The notes under the pieces: model-generated | What the model was told of the DNA's origin: nothing | The model's input: the letters and a program-made list of their open reading frames with translations, nothing else | Database searches by the model: none | Translations under genes and position numbers: made by a program | Part shown: positions 1 to 6,717 of the stretch, piece after piece | Position numbering within the stretch: position 1 is the stretch's first letter | Layout of the letters: each line of letters starts with the position of its first letter | Assembly: GCA_015491705.1 (NCBI GenBank) | Contig: WFVK01000272.1 | Span: forward strand, 1-8,525 | Source: Nitrospirota bacterium | GTDB taxonomy: Bacteria > Nitrospirota > Thermodesulfovibrionia > UBA6902 | Direction: 5' to 3' | Length of the DNA stretch: 8,525 nucleotides

Positions 1-596
1 CTGAATGTCCTGACCATTTCCCCAACTATTCTTCCCACGTCACCGGGCAGGGTGCCGCCGTTTGTGTCGCAGAGGACAAGGCGGTCCGCGCCTGCCGAGA
101 CCGCTGCCTCAAGGGTTTTCAGGGCATACCCGGAGTTGGCCCTGTAGCCGTCAAAAAAATGCTCGGCATCAAAGAACACCTCGGGGACCCTCTTTTTAAG
201 GTAAGCAACGGTGTTGTATATGATATCAAGGTTCTTCTGGAGGGAAATCCTGAGGGCCTCCCTCACATGAAAGTCCCATGTCTTTCCGAATATCGTCACT
301 ACAGGGGTTTCCGCAGACAGGAGGGCCTTTATATTCGGGTCATCAGCGACCTTCAGCGAGGCCCTGTGCGTAGAGCCGAAGGCGGCCAGCCTTGATTTCC
401 TGCATTTGAATTTTTTCGCCCTCTCGAAAAGCTCGGCATCCCTCGGGCTGGCCCCCGGCCATCCGCCCTCGATATAGTCGATCCCGAATTCGTCAAGCTT
501 ATGCAAGATCCTGAGCTTGTCCTCCACGGAGAATGAAATATCCTCTGACTGTGCCCCGTCCCGGAGAGTTGTGTCATATATCTCGACTTTTCGCAT
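1..596 (-). CDS. cimA: (R)-citramalate synthase, N-terminal part (runs off the left edge)
   Basis: This gene encodes a DRE-TIM metallolyase that condenses pyruvate with acetyl-CoA to (R)-citramalate, the first step of the threonine-independent route to 2-oxobutyrate and isoleucine. Only about 198 N-terminal residues of a roughly 530-residue protein are present. Visible signatures are DTTLRDG at residues 8-14 (catalytic Arg12, metal-binding Asp13), [13 protein letters not shown], which is typical of the CimA branch rather than of LeuA, then DAEHFFDGY and [10 protein letters not shown]. The ATG at 594-596 has an in-frame TGA two codons upstream and a GGGGGA Shine-Dalgarno 9 nt before it, so the start is firm. 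It follows lysC by 88 bp and is probably the third gene of the same operon. That gap holds small inverted repeats (617-622 with 640-645, and 644-648 with 652-656) but no clear promoter or terminator. A homocitrate or isopropylmalate synthase is less likely given the CimA motifs. Confidence 0.93.
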   Translation of the reverse strand, partial: MRKVEIYDTTLRDGAQSEDISFSVEDKLRILHKLDEFGIDYIEGGWPGASPRDAELFERAKKFKCRKSRLAAFGSTHRASLKVADDPNIKALLSAETPVVTIFGKTWDFHVREALRISLQKNLDIIYNTVAYLKKRVPEVFFDAEHFFDGYRANSGYALKTLEAAVSAGADRLVLCDTNGGTLPGDVGRIVGEMVRTF

Positions 597-684
597 GGGT
601 CAATATCCCCCGGTGCAGGTGCAACGCCTCACTCACCCCGCACCTTGATTCTCAAGACGCTGTTAAACACATTAAATGAAACAA

Positions 685-1905
685 CTACTGTTTTGCAAGC
701 CGGAAGACATCGTGAAGCCGCCTGACGGCCTCTTCAGCATCCTTGACATCTATTACACAGGATATCTTTATCTCGGATGTGCTGATCATCATTATGTTGA
801 TACCCGCGTTCGAGAGGGTCTCAAACATCGTGGCGGCCACCCCGAAATGTGACTGCATGCCCACCCCGACTATCGAGACCTTTGCCACATCCGCATTCAT
901 ATTGACGCCCTTTGTGCCGAGCTCATCCGATACCTTGCGGGTAATCTCGAATGCCTTCCTGGCCTCTTCCTTTGATACCGTAAAGGAAATATCCGTGGCC
1001 CGGTCATCACTGCTTATGTTCTGAACTATCATGTCAACGTTAATATTGGCCGCTGCTATTGCATTGAAAATAGTGGCGGCGATTCCGGGTCTGTCGGGCA
1101 CGCGCATGATGGTGATTCTTGCCTGGTTCTTGTCGTGGGTGACTCCTGTTATAACGGTTTTCTCCATCTCTTCATCCTCCCTTGTAACGAGGGTGCCCGG
1201 GGTCGTGCTGAAACTCGACCGGACAACTAAAGGAACATTATATTTTTTTGCAAATTCAACAGAGCGGCCGTGAAGCACCTTTGCCCCGAGACTCGCCATC
1301 TCCAGCATCTCATCGTAGGATATCCTGTCCATCTTCCTGGCATCGGGAACTATCCGGGGATCAGCCGTGAACACACCTTCCACATCAGTATATATCTCGC
1401 ACAAATCCGCATCAAGGGCCGCCGCTATGGCAACCGCGGTGGTGTCCGACCCTCCCCTGCCCAGGGTGGTGACATCGGAAAATTCATCGATCCCCTGAAA
1501 TCCGGCCACTACCGGCACCTTGCCCTCATCCAGCGCGGCCCGGAGCCTTCCCGCCTCGATATGCTCGATCATGGCCTTTGTATGCGCGCTGTCGGTGATT
1601 ATCCCCACCTGCCTGCCCGTAAAGCTCATTGACCCGAGCCCCAGTTCCTGAATCGCCATGGCCATAAGCGCGCTCGTTATCCTCTCGCCTGATGAAAGCA
1701 GCAGGTCCATCTCCCTCTCATCCGGCGTGTCCGTTATTTCATGGGCGAATCTCACGAGTTTATCGGTCTCGCCGGCCATCGCGGAGACAACGACAATCAC
1801 CATGTCGCCTTCCCTCACCCTTGCTGCAATCCTTTCAGCTACAGACTTTATGCGGCCTGTATCCGCAACAGATGTCCCGCCGTATTTCTGCACTATCAGT
1901 CCCAC
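685..1905 (-). CDS. lysC: Aspartate kinase, monofunctional, with two ACT domains
   Basis: This cytoplasmic enzyme phosphorylates L-aspartate with ATP, the committed step for lysine, threonine, methionine and diaminopimelate. The 406-residue product has the normal length of monofunctional aspartokinases. The kinase domain spans about residues 2-245, with KYGGTSV at 7-13, SSGERI at 71-76 and GRGGSDTTA at 149-157. Two ACT regulatory domains follow, at about 264-338 and 343-406. These normally bind lysine and/or threonine for feedback inhibition. The start is GTG (1903-1905): the same frame is closed by the TGA of the upstream apgM-family gene 18 bp away, there is no in-frame ATG between, and GGATGG lies 7 nt upstream. 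The tight spacing indicates co-transcription with the apgM-family gene. A strong internal ribosome binding site in front of codon 247 suggests a second, ACT-only product of 160 residues (listed separately). The stop is TAG. Confidence 0.97.
   Translation of the reverse strand: MGLIVQKYGGTSVADTGRIKSVAERIAARVREGDMVIVVVSAMAGETDKLVRFAHEITDTPDEREMDLLLSSGERITSALMAMAIQELGLGSMSFTGRQVGIITDSAHTKAMIEHIEAGRLRAALDEGKVPVVAGFQGIDEFSDVTTLGRGGSDTTAVAIAAALDADLCEIYTDVEGVFTADPRIVPDARKMDRISYDEMLEMASLGAKVLHGRSVEFAKKYNVPLVVRSSFSTTPGTLVTREDEEMEKTVITGVTHDKNQARITIMRVPDRPGIAATIFNAIAAANINVDMIVQNISSDDRATDISFTVSKEEARKAFEITRKVSDELGTKGVNMNADVAKVSIVGVGMQSHFGVAATMFETLSNAGINIMMISTSEIKISCVIDVKDAEEAVRRLHDVFRLAKQ
1165..1183 (-). 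promoter_or_regulatory. Internal ribosome binding site and ATG within lysC (putative beta-subunit start)
   Basis: Read on the minus strand, AAGGGAGG (1183 to 1176) is followed after 8 nt by an ATG (1167-1165), which is codon 247 of lysC and in frame. The downstream product would be 160 residues (685-1167), beginning MEKTVITGV and containing both ACT domains but no kinase domain. In Bacillus subtilis and Corynebacterium glutamicum, aspartokinase genes are known to make such an in-frame beta subunit from an internal start at the equivalent place, forming an alpha2beta2 enzyme. This Shine-Dalgarno is clearly stronger than that of the full-length GTG start. The sequence match is direct; use of the site in the cell is inferred. 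Confidence 0.7.
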
Positions 1906-1923
1906 TTTTTCACCATCCGTTTT

Positions 1924-3171
1924 TCAATATTTACTTGCAGTTGCATTAACCCATCGCCCCTTAATAAAATATTCCATCAGTTTATATCCCTTCTCAAAGC
2001 AGGGAATATTTTTCCTCCTGCATATATTTTCCGAAAAACCCCGGGCCCCTGAGCCATGCCCCTGTCCGCGGGTTCTGAAAATCACAAACGGTACAGGCTC
2101 ATCCGTGTGGGTCCTTACCCTTATGGGCGTAAAATGGTCGGGCAGCAGCAGGATATTGCAGTCTTTCAGCTTCCCCGCGCCGTCCATGACCGTTCCGACA
2201 ACCTTTGAGTCAAAATCCTCGATAGCCTGTATCTTGGCCTTCACATCGCCGTTGTGTCCCGCCTCATCCGGGGCCTCAACATGCACATACACCAGATCGC
2301 ATGTCTTAAGCGCCCTCAGCGCGGCCTTTGCCTTGCCGGTATAATTGGTGTCAATATACCCGGTTGCGCCCCTTACATTCAGTATGTTGAAACCCGCACA
2401 GATTCCGAGTCCCTTTGTAAGGTCCACAGCGGATATAAGAGCGCCCTGCACGTTGAATTTCTCCCTGAACGCGGGCAATGACAATTTCCTGCCCTGGCCC
2501 CAGAACCAGAGGCTGTTTGCAGGGTTAAGCCCCCTCCTGATCCTGTCTTTATTTACCCGGTTTGACAGGAGTATGTCCCTTGATCTGTCCATCAATGACC
2601 GGAGCACCTCCGCGCCTTCCCCCGCGGGCAGGTAATTCCCCACCTTTTTGCCGCTGATGTCGTGCGGCGGGGTGCAGTGCATCCTGTGTTCTCCGTTTCG
2701 CCATATCATCAGGTGGCGGTAACTCATCCCGGGGTAGAAAACGATTTCCCCGGTGCCGAGCTTCCTGTTGATATCCCGGATCAGCGCCGCGGCCTCTCCT
2801 GTTGTGATGTGGCCGGCGCTGTAATCCTGCATTACGGCGCTGTCCATGTCACCGGAGGCGGAAAATTTCAGAGTCACCAGATTGCATCTGAAGGCAACAT
2901 CGCCGGGATTCAGCGTTATGCCCCTGTAAGCCGCCTCGATCGGGGCCCGGCCGCTGTAATATTTTACAGGGTCATAGCCGAGAATGGAAAGATTTGCAAC
3001 ATCCGATCCGGGATCAAATCCTGGGGGTATGGTTCTGACCTTTCCGGCCTCCCCTTCCTGCGCAAGCCTGTCCATATTCGGTGTATGCGCCCTCTGGAGA
3101 CATGTCTTGTAGCCGAGGGACTTCAGGGGCCTGTCGGCCATCCCGTCTCCAACGAGAATGATATATTTCAT
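1924..3171 (-). CDS. apgM: ApgM-family cofactor-independent phosphoglycerate mutase / proposed homoserine kinase
   Basis: This 415-residue protein belongs to the alkaline-phosphatase superfamily and resembles archaeal 2,3-bisphosphoglycerate-independent phosphoglycerate mutase. Visible features are GDGMADRP near the N terminus (metal ligand Asp9), GSDVANLSILGYDP with the likely phosphorylated Ser56, HVEAPDEAGH (Asp302, His306), LLPDHFTPI (Asp345, His346) and His355. All expected metal and nucleophile residues are therefore present. Archaeal members interconvert 2- and 3-phosphoglycerate. A bacterial subgroup found beside aspartokinase, homoserine dehydrogenase and threonine synthase genes has instead been proposed as a homoserine kinase (the TIGR02535-type assignment, from memory). 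The position 18 bp before lysC fits that alternative. The ATG at 3169-3171 has only a weak upstream GGA. It is the first gene of the minus-strand operon inside this window and has a candidate promoter about 45 bp upstream. Family assignment is firm; the substrate is open. Confidence 0.9.
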   Translation of the reverse strand: MKYIILVGDGMADRPLKSLGYKTCLQRAHTPNMDRLAQEGEAGKVRTIPPGFDPGSDVANLSILGYDPVKYYSGRAPIEAAYRGITLNPGDVAFRCNLVTLKFSASGDMDSAVMQDYSAGHITTGEAAALIRDINRKLGTGEIVFYPGMSYRHLMIWRNGEHRMHCTPPHDISGKKVGNYLPAGEGAEVLRSLMDRSRDILLSNRVNKDRIRRGLNPANSLWFWGQGRKLSLPAFREKFNVQGALISAVDLTKGLGICAGFNILNVRGATGYIDTNYTGKAKAALRALKTCDLVYVHVEAPDEAGHNGDVKAKIQAIEDFDSKVVGTVMDGAGKLKDCNILLLPDHFTPIRVRTHTDEPVPFVIFRTRGQGHGSGARGFSENICRRKNIPCFEKGYKLMEYFIKGRWVNATASKY

Positions 3172-3213
3172 GATTTCATATTTTCCGGTCTGACAGTATG
3201 AATGAAAACAGGA

Positions 3214-3219
3214 ATTATA
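3214..3219 (-). promoter_or_regulatory. Candidate -10 element for the apgM-lysC-cimA operon
   Basis: The minus strand carries a perfect TATAAT at 3219-3214, about 42 bp before the apgM-family ATG. It would start transcription near 3207 and give a leader of about 36 nt. No good -35 hexamer stands 16-18 bp upstream (only T-rich sequence such as CTTTTA), so this rests on the -10 match and on position in the divergent intergenic region. A TTTATAAA palindrome lies close by at 3233-3240. Confidence 0.4.
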
Positions 3220-3255
3220 TTAACTTTTCTGCTTTATAAAAGTGAAGCCTGCCGT

Positions 3256-3284
3256 TTGCCTTTGGCATGAAATATATATAGAAT
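3256..3284 (+). promoter_or_regulatory. Candidate sigma-70-like promoter for the receiver gene
   Basis: TTGCCT (3256-3261, 4 of 6 to the -35 consensus) and TAGAAT (3279-3284, 5 of 6 to the -10 consensus) are spaced by exactly 17 bp. Transcription would then begin at about 3291, the A of the preferred ATG of the receiver gene, so the message would be leaderless or nearly so. The absence of a Shine-Dalgarno there agrees with this. A weaker alternative on the same strand is CTGACA (3190-3195) with TTATAT (3215-3220), spacing 19, which would give a normal leader. Confidence 0.35.
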
Positions 3285-3290
3285 TTGAAT

Positions 3291-3722
3291 ATGGAAAAAA
3301 ACACCCTCATCCTTCTCGCTGAGGACGATGAAGGCCACGCAGGACTCATAATAAAAAACCTCAAACGCGCAGGCGTCGGCAACCGTATACTGGTCTTCAG
3401 AAAGGGAGAGGATATCCTGAGCTTTCTCTACGGAGAGGGGAAAAAGACCTGCGGGCAGGATGGAGGTTCCTGCATACTGCTTCTGGACATCCGCATGCCC
3501 GGAATCGACGGCATTGAAATCCTGCAGAAGCTCAAGCAGGATGAGACACTGCGTCACATCCCCGTAATAATCATCACGACCACGGATGAACCCGGAACCA
3601 TACAGAAATGCCATGACCTCGGGTGCAAAGATTATATAGTAAAGCCTGTTGATTATGACATGTTTGTTGAAACCGTCAGGCGACTGGGCGAGTTCCTGCT
3701 GAATATGGATGTGCCGCGCTGA
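3291..3722 (+). CDS. Stand-alone response regulator receiver protein (Rcp1/CheY-like)
   Basis: The gene encodes a 143-residue single receiver domain with no output domain. Motifs are AEDD at 10-13 (acidic pocket Asp12/Asp13), phospho-acceptor Asp66 in LLLDIRMPG, the switch Thr in IITTTDE (96-98), and Lys118 in the YIVKP motif. The wording of the N terminus (LLAEDDEGHAGLI) and the long 40-65 loop are typical of the Rcp1-like group, small regulators that receive phosphate from hybrid or phytochrome-type histidine kinases and pass it on or act by protein contact. I chose the ATG at 3291; a TTG two codons earlier (3285) is possible, and neither has a recognisable Shine-Dalgarno. No histidine kinase lies in the window. 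The gene is divergent from the amino-acid operon and 154 bp before the HD-GYP regulator, with no terminator between, so the two may be co-transcribed. Its partner is unknown. Confidence 0.93.
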   Translation: MEKNTLILLAEDDEGHAGLIIKNLKRAGVGNRILVFRKGEDILSFLYGEGKKTCGQDGGSCILLLDIRMPGIDGIEILQKLKQDETLRHIPVIIITTTDEPGTIQKCHDLGCKDYIVKPVDYDMFVETVRRLGEFLLNMDVPR

Positions 3723-3835
3723 ACACCTGCCTCATCAGTGAAGCGGCTGTTCAAGAAATCAATTATGCCGTCCGATACGTAAAAATAAAAGAGAATGTGC
3801 GGTTGCTTCTCAAAAAGTTGAGGCAGCAGGAAAAT

Positions 3836-3856
3836 CCCCCCTTTCCCGAAGGGGGG
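3836..3856. repeat. Perfect C6TT/AAG6 inverted repeat (hairpin) before the HD-GYP gene
   Basis: CCCCCCTT (3836-3843) and AAGGGGGG (3849-3856) can form an 8-bp stem with a 5-nt loop, 20 bp before the HD-GYP start and 8 bp before its Shine-Dalgarno. On the plus strand there is no T-run after it. On the minus strand only ATTTTCC follows, so it is a poor terminator in either direction. A weaker hairpin lies just upstream (3805-3813 with 3818-3827). The form, with flanking A/T and C/G homopolymer arms, resembles dispersed intergenic palindromes I recall from Nitrospirota and cyanobacterial genomes, but only one copy is visible here. Confidence 0.6.
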
Positions 3857-3876
3857 GAATAACCATACAGAGGCAT

Positions 3877-4851
3877 ATGGAAATCTCCGGCACCGTCCTG
3901 TTTATTGATGATGAAAAACATGTCCTGAACTCCCTGGACGGTCTCTTCAGCGGGACAGACCTGAAAATCCTTAAAGCCGCTGATCCCCGGGAGGCCATTG
4001 AACTCTTCGGCAAAGAGGAAATAGCGGTTATCGTCTCGGATAACCATATGCCGGGGATAAAGGGAATCGACCTCCTCCAGAAAGTCAGGGACGTATCGCC
4101 GGATACGCTGAGGATACTGATGACGGCCTATGCAGACCTCGTAACCGCTGTTGATGCAATAAACAAGGGCGATCTGTTCCGCTTTATCGTGAAGCCCTGG
4201 GAGGATGAGGCCCTGATACAGACAGTGCATGATGCGGTCAGGCACTACCACCTTGTGAGGTCGCTGAAAACAGGGGATGAGGCCACCCTGCTGGGCATTG
4301 CACAAACAATAGAGCTGAAAGACCCCCATACACGCGGACACTGTGAAAATGTGGCGGCATACGCCATGCTGATAGCCGATGCGCTGAATCTTTCGGGAGA
4401 GTTGAAAAAGCAGATGCTGTACGGCAGTTGGCTGCATGACTGCGGCAAGATAAACATCCCGGACAATATACTCGACAAAAAGAGCCCCCTTATCAGGGAA
4501 GAATATGAAATCATAAAAAACCATCCGCGCTGGGGCGCTGACCTTGCACTTCAGGCCGGGATGCCGGAATACGTCGTAAACATCATACTGTACCACCATG
4601 AAAGATATGACGGCAGCGGTTACCCTGCCGGCATCAGGGGCACGGACATCCCCCTTGAGGCAAGGATAGTAACCGTCGCCGACGTATATGACGCGCTGAC
4701 AAGCGAGCGCGCTTACAGGAAAAAGTACAGCGTGAAAAAGGCCGTGGATATCATGATGCTGATGAGGGGAAATATCTTCGACGCTGAAGTTTTCGATCTT
4801 TTTCTTGAAGTATGCGGTAAAAAACTCTTACCCGGCCTTTCCCGGAAATAA
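3877..4851 (+). CDS. Receiver/HD-GYP response regulator, predicted cyclic-di-GMP phosphodiesterase (RpfG-like)
   Basis: This 324-residue cytoplasmic protein has an N-terminal receiver domain (about 5-120) and a C-terminal HD-GYP domain (about 135-320). Receiver residues are Asp11/Asp12, phospho-acceptor Asp55 (SDNHMPG), Thr83 and Lys106 in FIVKPW, the variant typical of RpfG-type regulators. The HD-GYP part has GH at 154-155, HDCGKINIPD (His187, Asp188, Lys191), His216, the HHERYDGSGYP signature at 240-250 and Asp269 in VADVYDAL. All canonical metal and signature residues are kept, so activity hydrolysing cyclic di-GMP to pGpG and/or GMP is expected, probably controlled by phosphorylation of Asp55. 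The ATG at 3877 has AGAGG 4 nt upstream. It follows the stand-alone receiver gene, which may share its phosphorelay. The carbohydrate genes downstream make control of a surface polysaccharide possible, but the sequence does not show this. Family assignment is very secure. Confidence 0.96.
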   Translation: MEISGTVLFIDDEKHVLNSLDGLFSGTDLKILKAADPREAIELFGKEEIAVIVSDNHMPGIKGIDLLQKVRDVSPDTLRILMTAYADLVTAVDAINKGDLFRFIVKPWEDEALIQTVHDAVRHYHLVRSLKTGDEATLLGIAQTIELKDPHTRGHCENVAAYAMLIADALNLSGELKKQMLYGSWLHDCGKINIPDNILDKKSPLIREEYEIIKNHPRWGADLALQAGMPEYVVNIILYHHERYDGSGYPAGIRGTDIPLEARIVTVADVYDALTSERAYRKKYSVKKAVDIMMLMRGNIFDAEVFDLFLEVCGKKLLPGLSRK

Positions 4852-4888
4852 CAAAATCTGCTAAAGTATTACACGTAACCTTAATGCG

Positions 4889-4917
4889 GCATAAAGGGGT
4901 GGGCCACGGCTTTATGC
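4889..4917 (+). repeat. Perfect 8-bp inverted repeat in the leader of the glycosyltransferase gene
   Basis: GCATAAAG (4889-4896) and CTTTATGC (4910-4917) are perfect inverted copies around a G-rich 13-nt loop. The element lies in the 112-bp gap between the HD-GYP gene and the glycogen-synthase-like gene, about 50 nt before the latter's start. It has no T-tract after it, so it is not a standard terminator. It could be a 5' leader hairpin or a protein-binding operator. I could not match the leader to a riboswitch class I know. Confidence 0.5.
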
Positions 4918-4963
4918 AACTGCAAGGCTAAGCTGAAATCCCGCAATCCTGTCGGAAAAAAAC

Positions 4964-6700
4964 ATGCAATTAAGCAAATGGCGCAGAGACTGGGCATTAA
5001 TGGACACCTTCTTCAGTGCCGGCGAAACAGCCGAGATCGCCGGCAGGCTCGGAAATATCGAGATAAGGAATGTCGTCTTCTGTTCATTTGAGAACAGGTT
5101 TGCAAGAAGCGGCGGCCTGGCCCCGGTGATTACAAACATCCTCCCGTATATAAAAGAGGTCAACGGCATTCCTTCCGTCATCCTGATGACACCCTTTTAT
5201 CCCAAGATCATGAGCTCAGGCAGGCTGGAACCAGCGGGGAAATCCTTCGGCGTGCCCTTTTTCAATAAGATCGTGCAGGTGGAACTGTTTGAATATACAT
5301 GGCATTACAGCAAACCCCGCAAGGGCAGCCTGAGGGAATACTACCTGAAGGCCGAAGGCTTTTTTGAGGCCGGCGGCAAACTTAAGGACCCGTATATCTA
5401 CAGTGAATCCGATCCACGCGCCAATAAGCATGCAATGGACGAAAACGCCGTGTTCTTCTGCAGGGCTGTCCCTTATGCCCTGAAGGCCCTGGGCATACGC
5501 GAAGATATAATATTGCATTTGCACGAGTGGCAGACAGCGCTGATTTCCCTGACATCAAAGCAGGCCATGTTAAACGGCGTTGTCCATTCCTGCGGCACCG
5601 TGCAGACAATGCACAATTCCTACGATTCGCAAATATCATGGGATTTGCTGACAGCCTGCACCAACAGGACGTTAAGGAGACCGGTCACGCGGTTTCCGGC
5701 GCGGGGACTGACTGCCTATCAGATCGGCCTTCAACTGGTGGATGCACCCGTCACTACAGTAAGCGAACACTTTGCAGAGGAATTCACATCCGACATTCTC
5801 CAGACCAGACATTTCGCGCCGCACCTGCAGAACATATTCAGAAGGAGCGGGGTCTACGGGATCAATAACGGCGTTTTCTGTGATTTATCCCCTGAATTCT
5901 CCGGGATAACATCCGGCATGAAAAAGGATGTCACGGCTGAAATACGAAAGATCAAACTGAAAAACAGGAAGAAACTCCTGCGGCTTCTGTCTTCATACAG
6001 GCCCGCTGAGCGGTTCGGTGAGCTGACATACCGCGGCGGGAGCATATACAGGCTGCCGGATGACATTCCGGTTGTCCTGATGAGCGGGCGCCTGGCCCCC
6101 CTGCAGAAGGGATATGATATCCTGCTGCAGGCAATGGAGAGGTTTCCGGAAGACAGAATAAAGGTCATCCTGACCCCCATGCCCGCCAGCCGGTCAGATC
6201 TTGACTACTTTTACGAGGTTGCATGCAAGTGCAGGGGCAACCTGACTGTATTTCCCGTAAAAATGAAGAAGGGCTATCACGAGCTTCAGACAGGCAGCAC
6301 ATTCGGAATAATGCCCTCCGTATACGAACCATTTGGAGCCGCGGTGGAATATATGGCTAACGGGACTGTGAACATCGCCAGGGCCACGGGCGGATTGATG
6401 GATCAGGTCGATGAAACATGCGGGTTCCTCTACAGGGAGGACGCTGCCTTTTATACACTTGAAAACATACGGGATTTCGCCGCAACAGGCGATATCGTTC
6501 AGATGAGAAAAAAGAATCCGTGGGCCCGGAGCATGGCTGACAGCCTCTACAGGGCGCTGAAGAAGGCTGCTCATGAATACCGGCACAATCCGGACAAATA
6601 CTATAAAATGATCCTTAACGGTCTTATGAAGGTCAACAGTTTCAACTGGGAGGCGAGTGTCAGGAAATATTACCTGGTGTATGAGAAAGTCAGATCCTGA
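4964..6700 (+). CDS. Glycogen/starch synthase-like GT-B glycosyltransferase (divergent)
   Basis: The 578-residue product resembles glycogen/starch synthases (GT5), which transfer glucose from a nucleotide sugar to an alpha-1,4-glucan. The N-terminal catalytic domain has RSGGLAPV at 48-55, in the place of the usual KTGGLADV, then HLHEWQTAL (185-193) and TMHNSY. The C-terminal half has SGRLAPLQKGYD (Arg376, Lys382), GIMPSVYEPFG (448-458) and the sugar-nucleotide segment ARATGGLMDQVDE (472-484). The protein is longer than E. coli GlgA (477 residues). The Lys of KTGGL is replaced by Arg. Arg-to-Lys spacing is 6 rather than 5, and the Glu455-Glu462 pair is one residue closer than the E-x7-E motif. 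The donor or product may therefore differ from ADP-glucose and glycogen. The ATG at 4964 has only GGA before an A-run; ATG 5000 (Met13) is an alternative start. No other glycogen genes (glgB, glgC, glgP) are visible. Confidence 0.8.
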   Translation: MQLSKWRRDWALMDTFFSAGETAEIAGRLGNIEIRNVVFCSFENRFARSGGLAPVITNILPYIKEVNGIPSVILMTPFYPKIMSSGRLEPAGKSFGVPFFNKIVQVELFEYTWHYSKPRKGSLREYYLKAEGFFEAGGKLKDPYIYSESDPRANKHAMDENAVFFCRAVPYALKALGIREDIILHLHEWQTALISLTSKQAMLNGVVHSCGTVQTMHNSYDSQISWDLLTACTNRTLRRPVTRFPARGLTAYQIGLQLVDAPVTTVSEHFAEEFTSDILQTRHFAPHLQNIFRRSGVYGINNGVFCDLSPEFSGITSGMKKDVTAEIRKIKLKNRKKLLRLLSSYRPAERFGELTYRGGSIYRLPDDIPVVLMSGRLAPLQKGYDILLQAMERFPEDRIKVILTPMPASRSDLDYFYEVACKCRGNLTVFPVKMKKGYHELQTGSTFGIMPSVYEPFGAAVEYMANGTVNIARATGGLMDQVDETCGFLYREDAAFYTLENIRDFAATGDIVQMRKKNPWARSMADSLYRALKKAAHEYRHNPDKYYKMILNGLMKVNSFNWEASVRKYYLVYEKVRS

Positions 6701-6717
6701 GTACCGCGCCGCTACCG

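Noticed and set aside
644..656. Hairpin CTTGA-TTC-TCAAG between lysC and cimA as terminator or attenuator
   Set aside because: Five-pair stem without a T-run or alternative pairing partner; within chance expectation.
1658..2344. Plus-strand open frame of 228 codons across lysC and the apgM-family gene
   Set aside because: Crosses two real genes in antisense, Ser/Pro-rich translation without domain signs.
3836..3856. Rho-independent terminator for the receiver gene
   Set aside because: Strong stem but no T-tract downstream on the plus strand, and only a short ATTTT on the minus strand, where no gene ends.
3763..4599. Long minus-strand open frame (278 codons) opposite the HD-GYP gene
   Set aside because: It lies wholly antisense to a gene with complete HD-GYP motifs; its translation shows no recognisable family and is Cys/Tyr-rich as expected for an antisense shadow.
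4915..4932. Tiny leader peptide ATG CAA CTG CAA GGC TAA before the glycosyltransferase
   Set aside because: Five codons, no well-placed ribosome binding site and no regulatory codon run.
4889..4958. Possible cobalamin or cyclic-di-GMP (GEMM) riboswitch
   Set aside because: A short stretch recalls the B12 box and GCCACGG recalls part of GEMM, but the remaining conserved cores (AAACC/GCAAAGCC of GEMM; the GGTG-CCACTG architecture of B12) are missing or in the wrong order.
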